64,000 nucleotides of DNA, from assembly GCA_015056625.1 (NCBI GenBank), contig SVFY01000004.1, forward strand, positions 62,001-126,000, read 5' to 3'. The position numbers and the translations under genes were made by a program. The stretch's first letter is position 1, and the number at the start of each line of letters is the position of its first letter. The notes under the pieces are model-generated. The model was not told where the DNA came from. It was given only the letters and a program-made list of their open reading frames with translations, and ran no database searches. Origin of the DNA: Butyrivibrio sp. GTDB lineage: Bacteria; Bacillota; Clostridia; Lachnospirales; Lachnospiraceae. Shown here piece after piece: positions 52,175-59,525 of the stretch.

Positions 52175-52777
52175 ATGGGAAAAGCAGATCAAAACAAAAA
52201 AATAAAGATGGAAAATCTTCTCAATACTTCCTTTGAGTTGTTCACCTCAAAGGGTATCAACAAGACTTCCATCTCAGACATTGTAGAAAGAGCTGGCGTT
52301 GCCAAAGGCACTTTCTATCTTTATTTTAAGGATAAATACGACATAAGGAACAGGCTCATTGCCCACAAATCCAGTCAGCTTTTCATGCAGGCCTACGACG
52401 CCATGAAAAAGGAAGGCGTTGAAAACTTTGATGATAAGATCATCTTTATTATGAACTATGTCCTGGATGTACTTGCTACCAACAAAGGGCTTCTTGCCTT
52501 TATCTACAAGGACCTTTCCTGGGCAGTATTTAAAAGAGCTCTCACCAATCCGCTGGCTGATACCGACGTAGACTTTGGCGCCGTGTATAACCAGATGATC
52601 GAGGATGCAGGCGGCAAGATCAAAGATCCTGAGGTAATGCTCTTCCTTATCATCGAACTTATCGGATCTACCGGCTACAGCTCCATCATGTATGACGATC
52701 CGGTATCCCTTGAGGACCTCAAGCCTCATCTTGAGCAGACTGTCAAACAGATCATCGCACAATATACCGAAGACTAA
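52175..52777 (+). CDS. TetR family transcriptional regulator
   Basis: 200 residues. HTH at about 12-58: NTSFELFTSKGINKTSISDIVERAGVAKGTFYLYFKDKYDIRNRL. The ligand domain has the common DUF-like C-terminal form of regulators divergently placed next to MMPL transporters. AAGGAAG precedes the ATG. It probably binds the TGACCATTGGTCA palindromes in the shared upstream region to repress the MMPL-lipoprotein pair and itself. Its stop codon's final A is the first base of a 116-bp palindrome. Confidence 0.93.
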   Translation: MGKADQNKKIKMENLLNTSFELFTSKGINKTSISDIVERAGVAKGTFYLYFKDKYDIRNRLIAHKSSQLFMQAYDAMKKEGVENFDDKIIFIMNYVLDVLATNKGLLAFIYKDLSWAVFKRALTNPLADTDVDFGAVYNQMIEDAGGKIKDPEVMLFLIIELIGSTGYSSIMYDDPVSLEDLKPHLEQTVKQIIAQYTED

Positions 52778-52892
52778 ACAAGACACGGGGACGGTTTGCT
52801 GACACGGGGACGGTTCTACTGTCAGGTTTTATCAAAATAAAACCTGACAGTAGAACCGTCCCCGTGTCAGCAAACCGTCCCCGTGTCTTGTT
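52777..52892. repeat. 116-bp perfect palindrome at the TetR stop codon
   Basis: Two 56-bp arms (52777-52832 and 52837-52892) are perfectly complementary around the loop CAAA. Each arm contains two copies of GACACGGGGACGGTT. The inner half (CTGACACGGGGACGGTTCT to GTCAGGTTTTA) is shared with 25684-25818. It would fold as a strong hairpin and may act as a terminator for the two convergent genes. Confidence 0.9.
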
Positions 52893-52918
52893 CAATGAGT
52901 TCTCCCTCAAATGAAATA

Positions 52919-52948
52919 AAAAATCCCCGGTTCCACAAGAACCGGGGA
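52919..52948 (-). terminator. Terminator of the SDR gene
   Basis: Minus strand TCCCCGGTTC (from 52948 side) pairs with GAACCGGGGA around TTGTG, followed by TTTTTTATTT. It lies 16 bp after the stop at 52965. Confidence 0.9.
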
Positions 52949-52964
52949 AAGACTGCAAAATAAA

Positions 52965-53720
52965 TTACTGCTGAACGATACCACCGTTAGGTGAAATAAC
53001 CTGTCCAGTGAGGTATGAAGCTGTAAGGATGTATCCAAGAGCGCCTGCGATAGCTGATGTATCACCGATAAAGCCCTGAGGAATAGTGGCTGCAAGAGCG
53101 TTGAGTTCATCCTGGTTAACGCCGCGGAGCATGTCTGTCATGATCATGCCAGGTGCGATAGCGTTGCAGCGGATTCCCTTAGCAGCAAACTCTAAAGCGA
53201 TAGCTCTTGTAAAGCCGATAAGACCAGCCTTGGATGCACAGTAATCAGCCTGATTGATAACACCTATAAGTCCTCCGATGGATGATGTGTTAACGATAGA
53301 GCACTGCTCATCCTTGGTTGCATGATTGACCATGTAAGGAAGTACAAGGTGTGTCATGTGAAGTGCACTTAAAAGGTTTGTGTTGATAAGATTTGTGTAG
53401 CTCTCTTTTGTGATATCAACGAAGTTGCAGTTATTAGTGATACCAGCGTTGTTTACAAGAACATCGATCTTGTCTCCAAACTTAGCAACTGCTTCTTTTA
53501 CCAATGTCTCACAGTCTTCATACTTGCTGACATCTGCTCTTACAACAAGAGTCTCAACCCCATACTGATCCTTGATCTTAGCAGCAAGATTGTCAGAAAG
53601 TGACTTGGAAGACTCGCTTCTGTAGTTGATAACTACATTGTAACCAAGTTCCCCCAGCTTGAGTGCCATAGCCTCTCCAATACCTCTGGATCCGCCAGTG
53701 ATAATTGCTGTCTTTGCCAT
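52965..53720 (-). CDS. Short-chain dehydrogenase/reductase, FabG-like
   Basis: 251 residues, classical SDR. The cofactor motif TGGSRGIGEAM is at about residue 7-17, then NNAG (about 92), catalytic Ser in NTSSIGGLIG and the YxxxK pair in YCASKAG (about 160). It likely reduces a 3-oxoacyl or related carbonyl with NAD(P)H; NADP is suggested by the Arg after the glycine motif. It is the last gene of a long minus-strand cluster. It stands apart from other fatty acid genes, so identity as FabG itself is uncertain. Confidence 0.88.
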   Translation of the reverse strand: MAKTAIITGGSRGIGEAMALKLGELGYNVVINYRSESSKSLSDNLAAKIKDQYGVETLVVRADVSKYEDCETLVKEAVAKFGDKIDVLVNNAGITNNCNFVDITKESYTNLINTNLLSALHMTHLVLPYMVNHATKDEQCSIVNTSSIGGLIGVINQADYCASKAGLIGFTRAIALEFAAKGIRCNAIAPGMIMTDMLRGVNQDELNALAATIPQGFIGDTSAIAGALGYILTASYLTGQVISPNGGIVQQ

Positions 53721-53759
53721 TTAAATACCCTCCATTTATATAGTTTTTTATTTATCACC

Positions 53760-54812
53760 CTATCTTGTGGATAGGAAGATATTCTCCCTCTGTGCCTCCT
53801 TATCCTCGGGATAAGTTGCAAGATAATCCTCCATCATTCCTGCTGCCACCTGGAATTCCCCCATGTACTCATAGGCAGTGATCTGATTGAGCATAAGTGC
53901 CTGATTCATCTCCTTGTCATCAAGAGCAATTCCTGACTCAAAGGATGAAACAGCCGACTGGTAATCCCCCTGCCTTATCTGACACATTCCAAGCTGGTTG
54001 TATACAAGAGCGCTGTCAGGGTTCTCTGACAGATAATTCCTGTAAACGCTGATGGCGTAGTTGTAATCCCCTTGTTTTTCCCCTGTCTGACCCAGCATGA
54101 TCACAACAGGCTCTTTTTCCTGATCTCTCTCATTCCTGGCGGCCTCTAAATAGCTCTGGGCCTCAGCGTTATTACCCAGGTAAAAAGAGATCTGACCTTT
54201 CTCAAAATTAGTCATAAAATCACTGCCTCCAGACATGGCAGTCTGAAGTATCCCTGTGGCTTCCTCGCTGTAGCCATACTCATCGAGAGCCTTGTATATC
54301 ATGATGATCATGGAATAATCCTTGGCATTTAGTGCTATAGCCTTGGTGAAATCAGAATATCCTCCGTCGTGATTGCCTGAAGCAAGCTCTGCAATCCCGC
54401 GAAGGTAATAAGCATTACTGTCCTTGCTGCGAAGAGCCAGTATTGCGTCATATACCTCTTTTGCCTTGTTGTACTCAGAAAGCCCAAGATAGGCCTCTGC
54501 CAGGTAGTAGTTGGTGTCAAAGTCCATGTCATCAACTATACCCTCGTCGCATGACAGGGATAAAAGAAGCTCATCCGCCGCCTGCTCATACTCCCCTGAG
54601 CGCAGAAGGGCAATTCCCTTGCCTCTGTGTATAAGACACTGATCTTCCCCATTTTCAAGAGCAGCGTCAAAGCTTTCTAAGGCATTCTGATACTCGTGGC
54701 TGTCAATATAGCTAAAGCCAGAATCTATGTTGTGCCTTCCTGCCAGTGAACCGCATCCTGCCATGGAAAGGCAGGCAAATCCGGTCACCAGAATAGCTAA
54801 AACTTTTTTCAT
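53760..54812 (-). CDS. TPR-repeat lipoprotein
   Basis: 350 residues. The lipobox SMAGC at about residue 20 marks it as a lipoprotein. The rest consists of about eight tetratricopeptide repeats (for example NALESFDAALENGEDQCLIHRGKGIALLRSGEYEQA and DYQSAVSSFESGIALDDKEMN). TPR lipoproteins act as assembly or docking proteins on the outer face of the membrane. It lies between the RidA and SDR genes on the minus strand; partner unknown. Confidence 0.88.
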   Translation of the reverse strand: MKKVLAILVTGFACLSMAGCGSLAGRHNIDSGFSYIDSHEYQNALESFDAALENGEDQCLIHRGKGIALLRSGEYEQAADELLLSLSCDEGIVDDMDFDTNYYLAEAYLGLSEYNKAKEVYDAILALRSKDSNAYYLRGIAELASGNHDGGYSDFTKAIALNAKDYSMIIMIYKALDEYGYSEEATGILQTAMSGGSDFMTNFEKGQISFYLGNNAEAQSYLEAARNERDQEKEPVVIMLGQTGEKQGDYNYAISVYRNYLSENPDSALVYNQLGMCQIRQGDYQSAVSSFESGIALDDKEMNQALMLNQITAYEYMGEFQVAAGMMEDYLATYPEDKEAQRENIFLSTR

Positions 54813-54857
54813 GTAATACCCCCAAGTTAAAGATCATAAAGGCAAAAAGCCTTAATA

Positions 54858-55232
54858 TTACTTGAGGTATGCAATTACCTCTACTTCGCAAAGGACGTTT
54901 CTTGGAAGCTGCTGAACTGCAACGCAGCTACGTGCCGGCTTGCTTGTAAAGTATTTCTCATAAACTGCATTGAATGCAGCAAAATCGCTCATCTCATCAA
55001 GGAAGCAGGTTGTCTTGACTACGTGATCAAAATCAGTTCCTGCTGCGTGGAGGATCTCTCCAATGTTTCTGCAGACTCTGTCAGCCTGATCAGCTATTGT
55101 AGTAGCCTCGATCTCGCCATCTTCAGGGTTGATCGGGATCTGTCCTGAAGCATAAAGGAAATCTCCTGCCTTGATAGCCTGTGAGTATGGTCCAATTGCC
55201 TGCGGTGCCTTGTCTGTGTGAATGTACTCCAT
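54858..55232 (-). CDS. RidA family reactive-intermediate deaminase
   Basis: 124 residues, the standard size. GPYSQAI (about 13-19), SGQIPINPEDG, the active-site Arg in KPARSCVAV (about 104) and Glu in NVLCEVEVIAYL (about 118) are all present, indicating an active enamine/imine deaminase that hydrolyses 2-aminoacrylate-type intermediates from PLP enzymes. AAGGAGGA precedes the ATG. A 92-bp repeat lies between it and the upstream 80-residue gene. Confidence 0.94.
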   Translation of the reverse strand: MEYIHTDKAPQAIGPYSQAIKAGDFLYASGQIPINPEDGEIEATTIADQADRVCRNIGEILHAAGTDFDHVVKTTCFLDEMSDFAAFNAVYEKYFTSKPARSCVAVQQLPRNVLCEVEVIAYLK

Positions 55233-55266
55233 TTTTTATCCTCCTTATAATCAGGTGCTCTGCTCT

Positions 55267-55358
55267 TGGGATGCTGCACTAAACTCGACAATACCTCGTC
55301 AAGTGCACACCCATGGCTCGCACTAGACTCGATAGTACCTCGTCAAGTGCTCTGCTCA
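55267..55358. repeat. 92-bp dispersed repeat, copy 2
   Basis: Matches 38710-38801 over its whole length (86 percent by eye). Here both hairpins are intact. Its first bases on the minus strand, GGTGAGCAGAGCACTTGA, encode the last residues and stop codon of the 80-residue protein. A further GAGCAGAGCAC lies at the other end (55254-55264). Confidence 0.8.
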
Positions 55359-55585
55359 CCAAAAACTGCTGTTACATAAAAGCCCCTTGCATTTTCCTCT
55401 ACCTTGGTAACGACGCCCTCTCTTTCAAGCATCCTCTCCCTGAATGGGAAGTTACCAGACATTGCAAGGGATGGATCGATGGTATAGTAGTAGTTACTTG
55501 GCAGAACGCCCTCAGTAACTGTAACCTTGTCTCCCTCATGAAGGAGTCCCGGTCTTTCCATCTTAAAAGTCATCTCTCTAGCCAT
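55343..55585 (-). CDS. Small hypothetical protein, 80 residues
   Basis: AGGTGAT sits before the ATG and the gene begins 4 bp after the SGNH gene, so translation is probably coupled. The protein is soluble, with LHEGDKVTVTEGVLPSNYYYT in the middle and REGVVTKVEENARGFYVTAVF near the end, suggesting a small beta-barrel. I do not recognise a family. The last residues (GEQST) and the stop are formed by a 92-bp repeat, so the original C-terminus may have been longer or different. Confidence 0.7.
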   Translation of the reverse strand: MAREMTFKMERPGLLHEGDKVTVTEGVLPSNYYYTIDPSLAMSGNFPFRERMLEREGVVTKVEENARGFYVTAVFGEQST

Positions 55586-55589
55586 TTTA

Positions 55590-56606
55590 TCACCTCACTA
55601 TGGCATTATGAAGTAAAAATTCATACCACCTCTCATAGGAGGAGGCTTTAAGGTGAACTCCGTCAAAGGAAAGAGACTTATCAAGGTTTCCATCCTCGTC
55701 GTCCACCGCTTCATTCATATCGATATAGAATATCTTCTTCTGGTCTGCCAACTGGGCAATGGCCTCGTTTCTGGCGTTGATCTTCTCGTTGTTGAAATTC
55801 TTATCGCCATTTGCCTTTTCCGCGGTTACATGCATGATACCCTGAATGTAGATGATGGCATCAGGCTGAAGCTCCATGATCCTGTCAATCACCTCTTTGT
55901 AAGCGTTAAAAAAGTACTCGGTATCTCCGGTTCCGATCTCATTAAGTCCCAACATTATGTATATCTTGCTGAACTGATTTTCTCTAAGAGCAGCATCCAC
56001 GCTGATCTTGCCCTCATCAGTCTTGACGAACTCCTTGTCCATCACAGTATAAATAGTGAGGGATACCTTGGAGTAAAATGTAGCCCTTTCATCCAAAGGC
56101 TCGCAGTATTCAGACAGACCCACTGTCCTGGAATCACCAATAAACAGGGCGTCTGTAAAGTAGTCGTCGTCAACCTCAGTAAACTCATAGGTTTCAGGTT
56201 CTGCGTCATCGCCTGATACAGCGTTGCCTGATATGTCATTTCCTGAAATGGCTGCGCCGGCATCTCCATAGAGCCAGGATGCGCCCTGGTCATCTGTAGT
56301 GCCATCACTCTGGGCTCCGCTATCTGTGCTGTCTTCCTGAGCGCTGGCAGCTGGATCTTCTAAAACACCTGTCTCTGAGGGCTCTGGGTCTTCAACAGAA
56401 GCCATTTTCTCAGCGCTGCCACTCCATGGGAACACTTCATCCCTGGCTGCCTTAAATACTAATGCAAGGGCCGGAACCTTGGAAATGTCCGTCTCCTGTG
56501 CATAGTCAGCGTAGACAGATCCCTGGCAGGCAAAAGAGATAACGGTTAGGACCACAGCTATCAGGGCAATACCTATTAAAATTGGACACTCCTTCAAAAA
56601 CTTCAT
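55590..56606 (-). CDS. SGNH/GDSL-type surface acyl-transferase or esterase
   Basis: 338 residues. One N-terminal membrane helix (about 7-28), an acidic Ser/Asp/Gly-rich linker (about 70-145) and an extracellular SGNH domain (about 150-338). Block I is FIGDSRTVGLSEY with the catalytic Ser; the block III Asn is in MLGLNEIGTG and the terminal Asp-x-x-His is in FDGVHLKASSYERW. Such proteins pair with MBOAT carriers to O-acetylate surface polymers. The MBOAT gene lies 14 bp upstream, strongly supporting that role. The 80-residue gene follows. Confidence 0.9.
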   Translation of the reverse strand: MKFLKECPILIGIALIAVVLTVISFACQGSVYADYAQETDISKVPALALVFKAARDEVFPWSGSAEKMASVEDPEPSETGVLEDPAASAQEDSTDSGAQSDGTTDDQGASWLYGDAGAAISGNDISGNAVSGDDAEPETYEFTEVDDDYFTDALFIGDSRTVGLSEYCEPLDERATFYSKVSLTIYTVMDKEFVKTDEGKISVDAALRENQFSKIYIMLGLNEIGTGDTEYFFNAYKEVIDRIMELQPDAIIYIQGIMHVTAEKANGDKNFNNEKINARNEAIAQLADQKKIFYIDMNEAVDDEDGNLDKSLSFDGVHLKASSYERWYEFLLHNAIVR

Positions 56607-56620
56607 AACACACTACCGTT

Positions 56621-57985
56621 TCAGAATCTAAAATACAAAAATGGATTACCTGCTGCCCCGGAAATACTGTAGATACAGAACCAGAAAAGCAGTATCCAGA
56701 TAATGTTAAACACAATATGACCACGCCTGTTTTCCCAGAACTCAAATATCTTGGGGATCAGGAGCACAAATCCTGGCAAAAGAACCATCCAGTAAATCCC
56801 GATATTCTTGAAAAAGTCGTTGTCATTTACAGCAACTCCCTGACTAAAGAACGGGAACAGCCTTGAAAAATACATTGCCAGCATATCGAAATCTGTTATG
56901 GCAAAGATAACCCAGCTAAGGGGAATAAGCACAAGGACATTGAGCTTACCTATGACCTTTCCAAGCTTATCAGGAAACACCTTAAATACCAGATATTTTT
57001 CGCAGACTATTATAACAAACAGGACTACACCCCAAAGGATGAAATTTGGTGTGATCCCATGCCAAAAGCCGGTAATAAGCCATACAACCAAAAGGTTAAA
57101 CACAGTTCTTAAGTTCCCTTTCCTGCTGCCTCCAAGGGGGAAATAGATATAATCCCTGAACCATGAACCAAGGGTTGCGTGCCATCTTCTGTAAAACTCA
57201 GACACACTGCCTGATCCGTAGGGCTGATCAAAGTTAACGATAAAAGGAAAGCCCAGCATCACACCTATTCCACCAGCCATCAGGGAATATCCCCAGAAGT
57301 CAAAGTACAGCTCCAGGGTATAGGCGTAAGCGCCCAGCCACGCAAGAGGCGTAGAGATACTCTCATAGCCTATTGTCCCTATATCATGCCATAGCATTGA
57401 AAGGTGATCTGCCAGAAGTACCTTCATGGCAAGTCCTACAACAAAGTATCTGAGTCCGTCCTCAATGAGAGCCAGGATGCTCTTATCCCTGCTCTTATCC
57501 TCATCAAGCATAGGATTCTCACAATATTTTTCATATCTCATTATGGGACCTGAAACTATCTGTGGGAACATGGAAAAGTAAGTGGCAACATCGATAAACC
57601 TTGCTTCCTTATCGATCTTCCCACTGTAGACATCCATCTGATAGGATATCATCTTGAAAATATAGAAACTGATGCCGATCGGCAATAAAGAGCTGTTTAC
57701 AAACTGGCCCAGGATCTTGAATTCTACCAGCATTCCCGCATCAATGGCAAAAATGAAAAAGAGAAGGGATTTACTCTTTTCCGCAAACTGAGCCTTACCA
57801 AACAGGAAATTGACGATTATTGCAGCCAAAAGAGCTGGCAGCATCCTGATGTCTCCGACTGCATAAAACAAAAGACTCCCTAAAAAAAGAGTCCATGTTC
57901 TAAACCTGATCGGTGTAATGTAAAATGCTATCAGAAATATAGGCAAAAACCTAAATATAAAGTTAAGGTCTGAAAAATTAACCAT
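56621..57985 (-). CDS. MBOAT-family O-acyltransferase
   Basis: 454 residues from the ATG at 57985, which overlaps the end of the TPR gene by 8 bp (ATGGTTAA). Multi-helix membrane protein of the AlgI/DltB type, with FPQIVSGPIMRYEKY, the histidine region in LVVWLITGFWHGITPNFILWGV (catalytic His) and YRRWHATLGSWFRDYIYFPLGGSRKG. It moves acyl groups from inside to outside for O-acetylation by a partner enzyme, here probably the SGNH protein. The polymer acceptor is unknown. Confidence 0.93.
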   Translation of the reverse strand: MVNFSDLNFIFRFLPIFLIAFYITPIRFRTWTLFLGSLLFYAVGDIRMLPALLAAIIVNFLFGKAQFAEKSKSLLFFIFAIDAGMLVEFKILGQFVNSSLLPIGISFYIFKMISYQMDVYSGKIDKEARFIDVATYFSMFPQIVSGPIMRYEKYCENPMLDEDKSRDKSILALIEDGLRYFVVGLAMKVLLADHLSMLWHDIGTIGYESISTPLAWLGAYAYTLELYFDFWGYSLMAGGIGVMLGFPFIVNFDQPYGSGSVSEFYRRWHATLGSWFRDYIYFPLGGSRKGNLRTVFNLLVVWLITGFWHGITPNFILWGVVLFVIIVCEKYLVFKVFPDKLGKVIGKLNVLVLIPLSWVIFAITDFDMLAMYFSRLFPFFSQGVAVNDNDFFKNIGIYWMVLLPGFVLLIPKIFEFWENRRGHIVFNIIWILLFWFCIYSISGAAGNPFLYFRF

Positions 57986-59333
57986 TTGAATTATTGATCT
58001 CCGCAAGTTTCGTCTCAGCTGCTGATGCAGACTGAGTATTCGGGAAATTAGTGATCACTGCGTCGAACACTTCTTTTGCCTTATCCAGATCATTGTTGGC
58101 ATAATATGCATTACCCAGATAATACAGAGTATTGACATTGGTGTTGTCATACTGGTAGGCCTTGGCGAGATTAGTGATAGCCACTTCATAGTTCTCAGCC
58201 TTGTAGGCATCGTAGCCTGTATTATAGTAAGAAACAGCCAGATCCGGCCCTACCTTGGTCATCAGCATATCATAAAGGGCTGTAAATTCTGGTGACACAT
58301 CGCCGCTTATTGCGTCAAGGTCAAGTCCAGACATGGCATCAGCCATTCCCTCTATATCTGATGAATCTTCCATATATATGTCAACAGCCTTCATAAGACT
58401 GTTCATAGCTGCTGAAGTTGAGTCAACGCCCTCATAATCTGTAACCTGAGCGTTCAGAGTGTCGATCTGCTGCTGGAGCCTTGTCACCTGCTGCTCGTAC
58501 TCAACGATCTGGGCAGACTTGGCATCAGACTCTTCGCTGATCTTGGCGATCTTTTCCTGGTTGCTGGAATTGATGCTCTGTACACGCTGTGGCAGTATCA
58601 AAAAGCATGCTACAGCTACACCTAAAACTATTCCAAGAAGAATGCCCCAGATTGAGTTTGATCTTGAGATCGCAGACTTCTTGATAGGCTGAATGATCAT
58701 CTCATTCCCGCTGTTGTATCTGATGACATCATCGCTCTCAGCGGCTGCAACATCAGAAACCAGTTTGCCACTCTCGCCTGGAAGGAGCATGCTGTCTGCT
58801 TCCTTCAGGTAGCGCTTAGCCAGTACTGATCCTGAATCAAGCTTAAGGGCCTTCTGGGATTCGATCTTGGCTCTGTCCCAGTTGCCATTCTTAAGATATA
58901 AAAGCGCAAGCAAAAGATGGGCTTTTATAAACTTGGAGTTTAAGGAAAGCACCTTCTTAAGCTGAATAACTGCCAGATCAAGACTGTCCTGGTGGCAGTA
59001 GTTCAGTGCAATATTAAACTTCTTGATGGTCTGATTGATCGTCTCGAGCTCTGAGGGGTTGTTTCTTACCATGTCCATATAGCTGTCAGCTACATTGTCC
59101 TCAGCCTTAAGGTTCTTACTTATTACCCACTCTGAAAGAGCAGGAACTACCTCTCCTGTCTCATAGTAGATAAGTCCCAGAAGATTTCTGGCATCAATAT
59201 TATTCTTGTTAAACTTAAGGCTGTCCCTTAGAGAGTTAATGGCTCCTGTCATATCGCGAACAGAAGCTTTATCAAGACCCTCGTTATAAAATCTATTAGA
59301 AAGGCTAGCCAGCCTGTCCTTGGTCTTTGCCAT
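57978..59333 (-). CDS. TPR protein with membrane helix and coiled coil
   Basis: 451 residues from the ATG at 59333, which follows AGGTGATC; an in-frame GTG two codons earlier overlaps that site. N-terminal TPRs (about 10-180), a single membrane helix (about 230-250, IWGILLGIVLGVAVACFLIL), a coiled coil (about 255-300) and C-terminal TPRs (about 370-450). Both ends carry TPRs, so it could link cytoplasmic and external partners. Together with the MBOAT and SGNH genes it suggests a scaffold for surface polymer modification. It begins a few bases after the stop of the 54-residue gene. Confidence 0.85.
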   Translation of the reverse strand: MAKTKDRLASLSNRFYNEGLDKASVRDMTGAINSLRDSLKFNKNNIDARNLLGLIYYETGEVVPALSEWVISKNLKAEDNVADSYMDMVRNNPSELETINQTIKKFNIALNYCHQDSLDLAVIQLKKVLSLNSKFIKAHLLLALLYLKNGNWDRAKIESQKALKLDSGSVLAKRYLKEADSMLLPGESGKLVSDVAAAESDDVIRYNSGNEMIIQPIKKSAISRSNSIWGILLGIVLGVAVACFLILPQRVQSINSSNQEKIAKISEESDAKSAQIVEYEQQVTRLQQQIDTLNAQVTDYEGVDSTSAAMNSLMKAVDIYMEDSSDIEGMADAMSGLDLDAISGDVSPEFTALYDMLMTKVGPDLAVSYYNTGYDAYKAENYEVAITNLAKAYQYDNTNVNTLYYLGNAYYANNDLDKAKEVFDAVITNFPNTQSASAAETKLAEINNSNG

Positions 59334-59335
59334 GA

Positions 59336-59500
59336 TCACCTAGTCCTCTTCGCAGAATCAGCTTCGTCCTTGGCATCCTTAAGGAGCTTAACAAGAACAT
59401 CTGACATATCATCCAGATCCTGATTGTATATGATTTCTTCAGCGTCTTCTATTTCAAGACTTGGTTTGAACTTTTTAAGTTCTTCTTCAAAATTAAGCAT
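59336..59500 (-). CDS. Small acidic protein, 54 residues
   Basis: Not previously evident because it is short. The ATG at 59500 has GAGGT 6 nt upstream, and the frame stays open to the TGA at 59338-59336, 2 bp before the TPR start. The product starts MLNFEEELKKFKPSLEIEDA and has a helical, strongly acidic middle with DLDDMSDVLVKLLKDA and a basic end (AKRTR). Tight packing between folC (25 bp) and the TPR gene, and good codon structure, support a real gene. Function unknown; it may bind the TPR protein. Confidence 0.7.
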   Translation of the reverse strand: MLNFEEELKKFKPSLEIEDAEEIIYNQDLDDMSDVLVKLLKDAKDEADSAKRTR

Positions 59501-59525
59501 CTGTAACCTCACTTAAGCAATGTGG

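Noticed and set aside
52752..52958. 68-residue frame across the 52.8-kb palindrome
   Set aside because: It is an accidental translation of the palindrome; the repeated TVPVS/TVLLS-like words reflect the DNA repeat.
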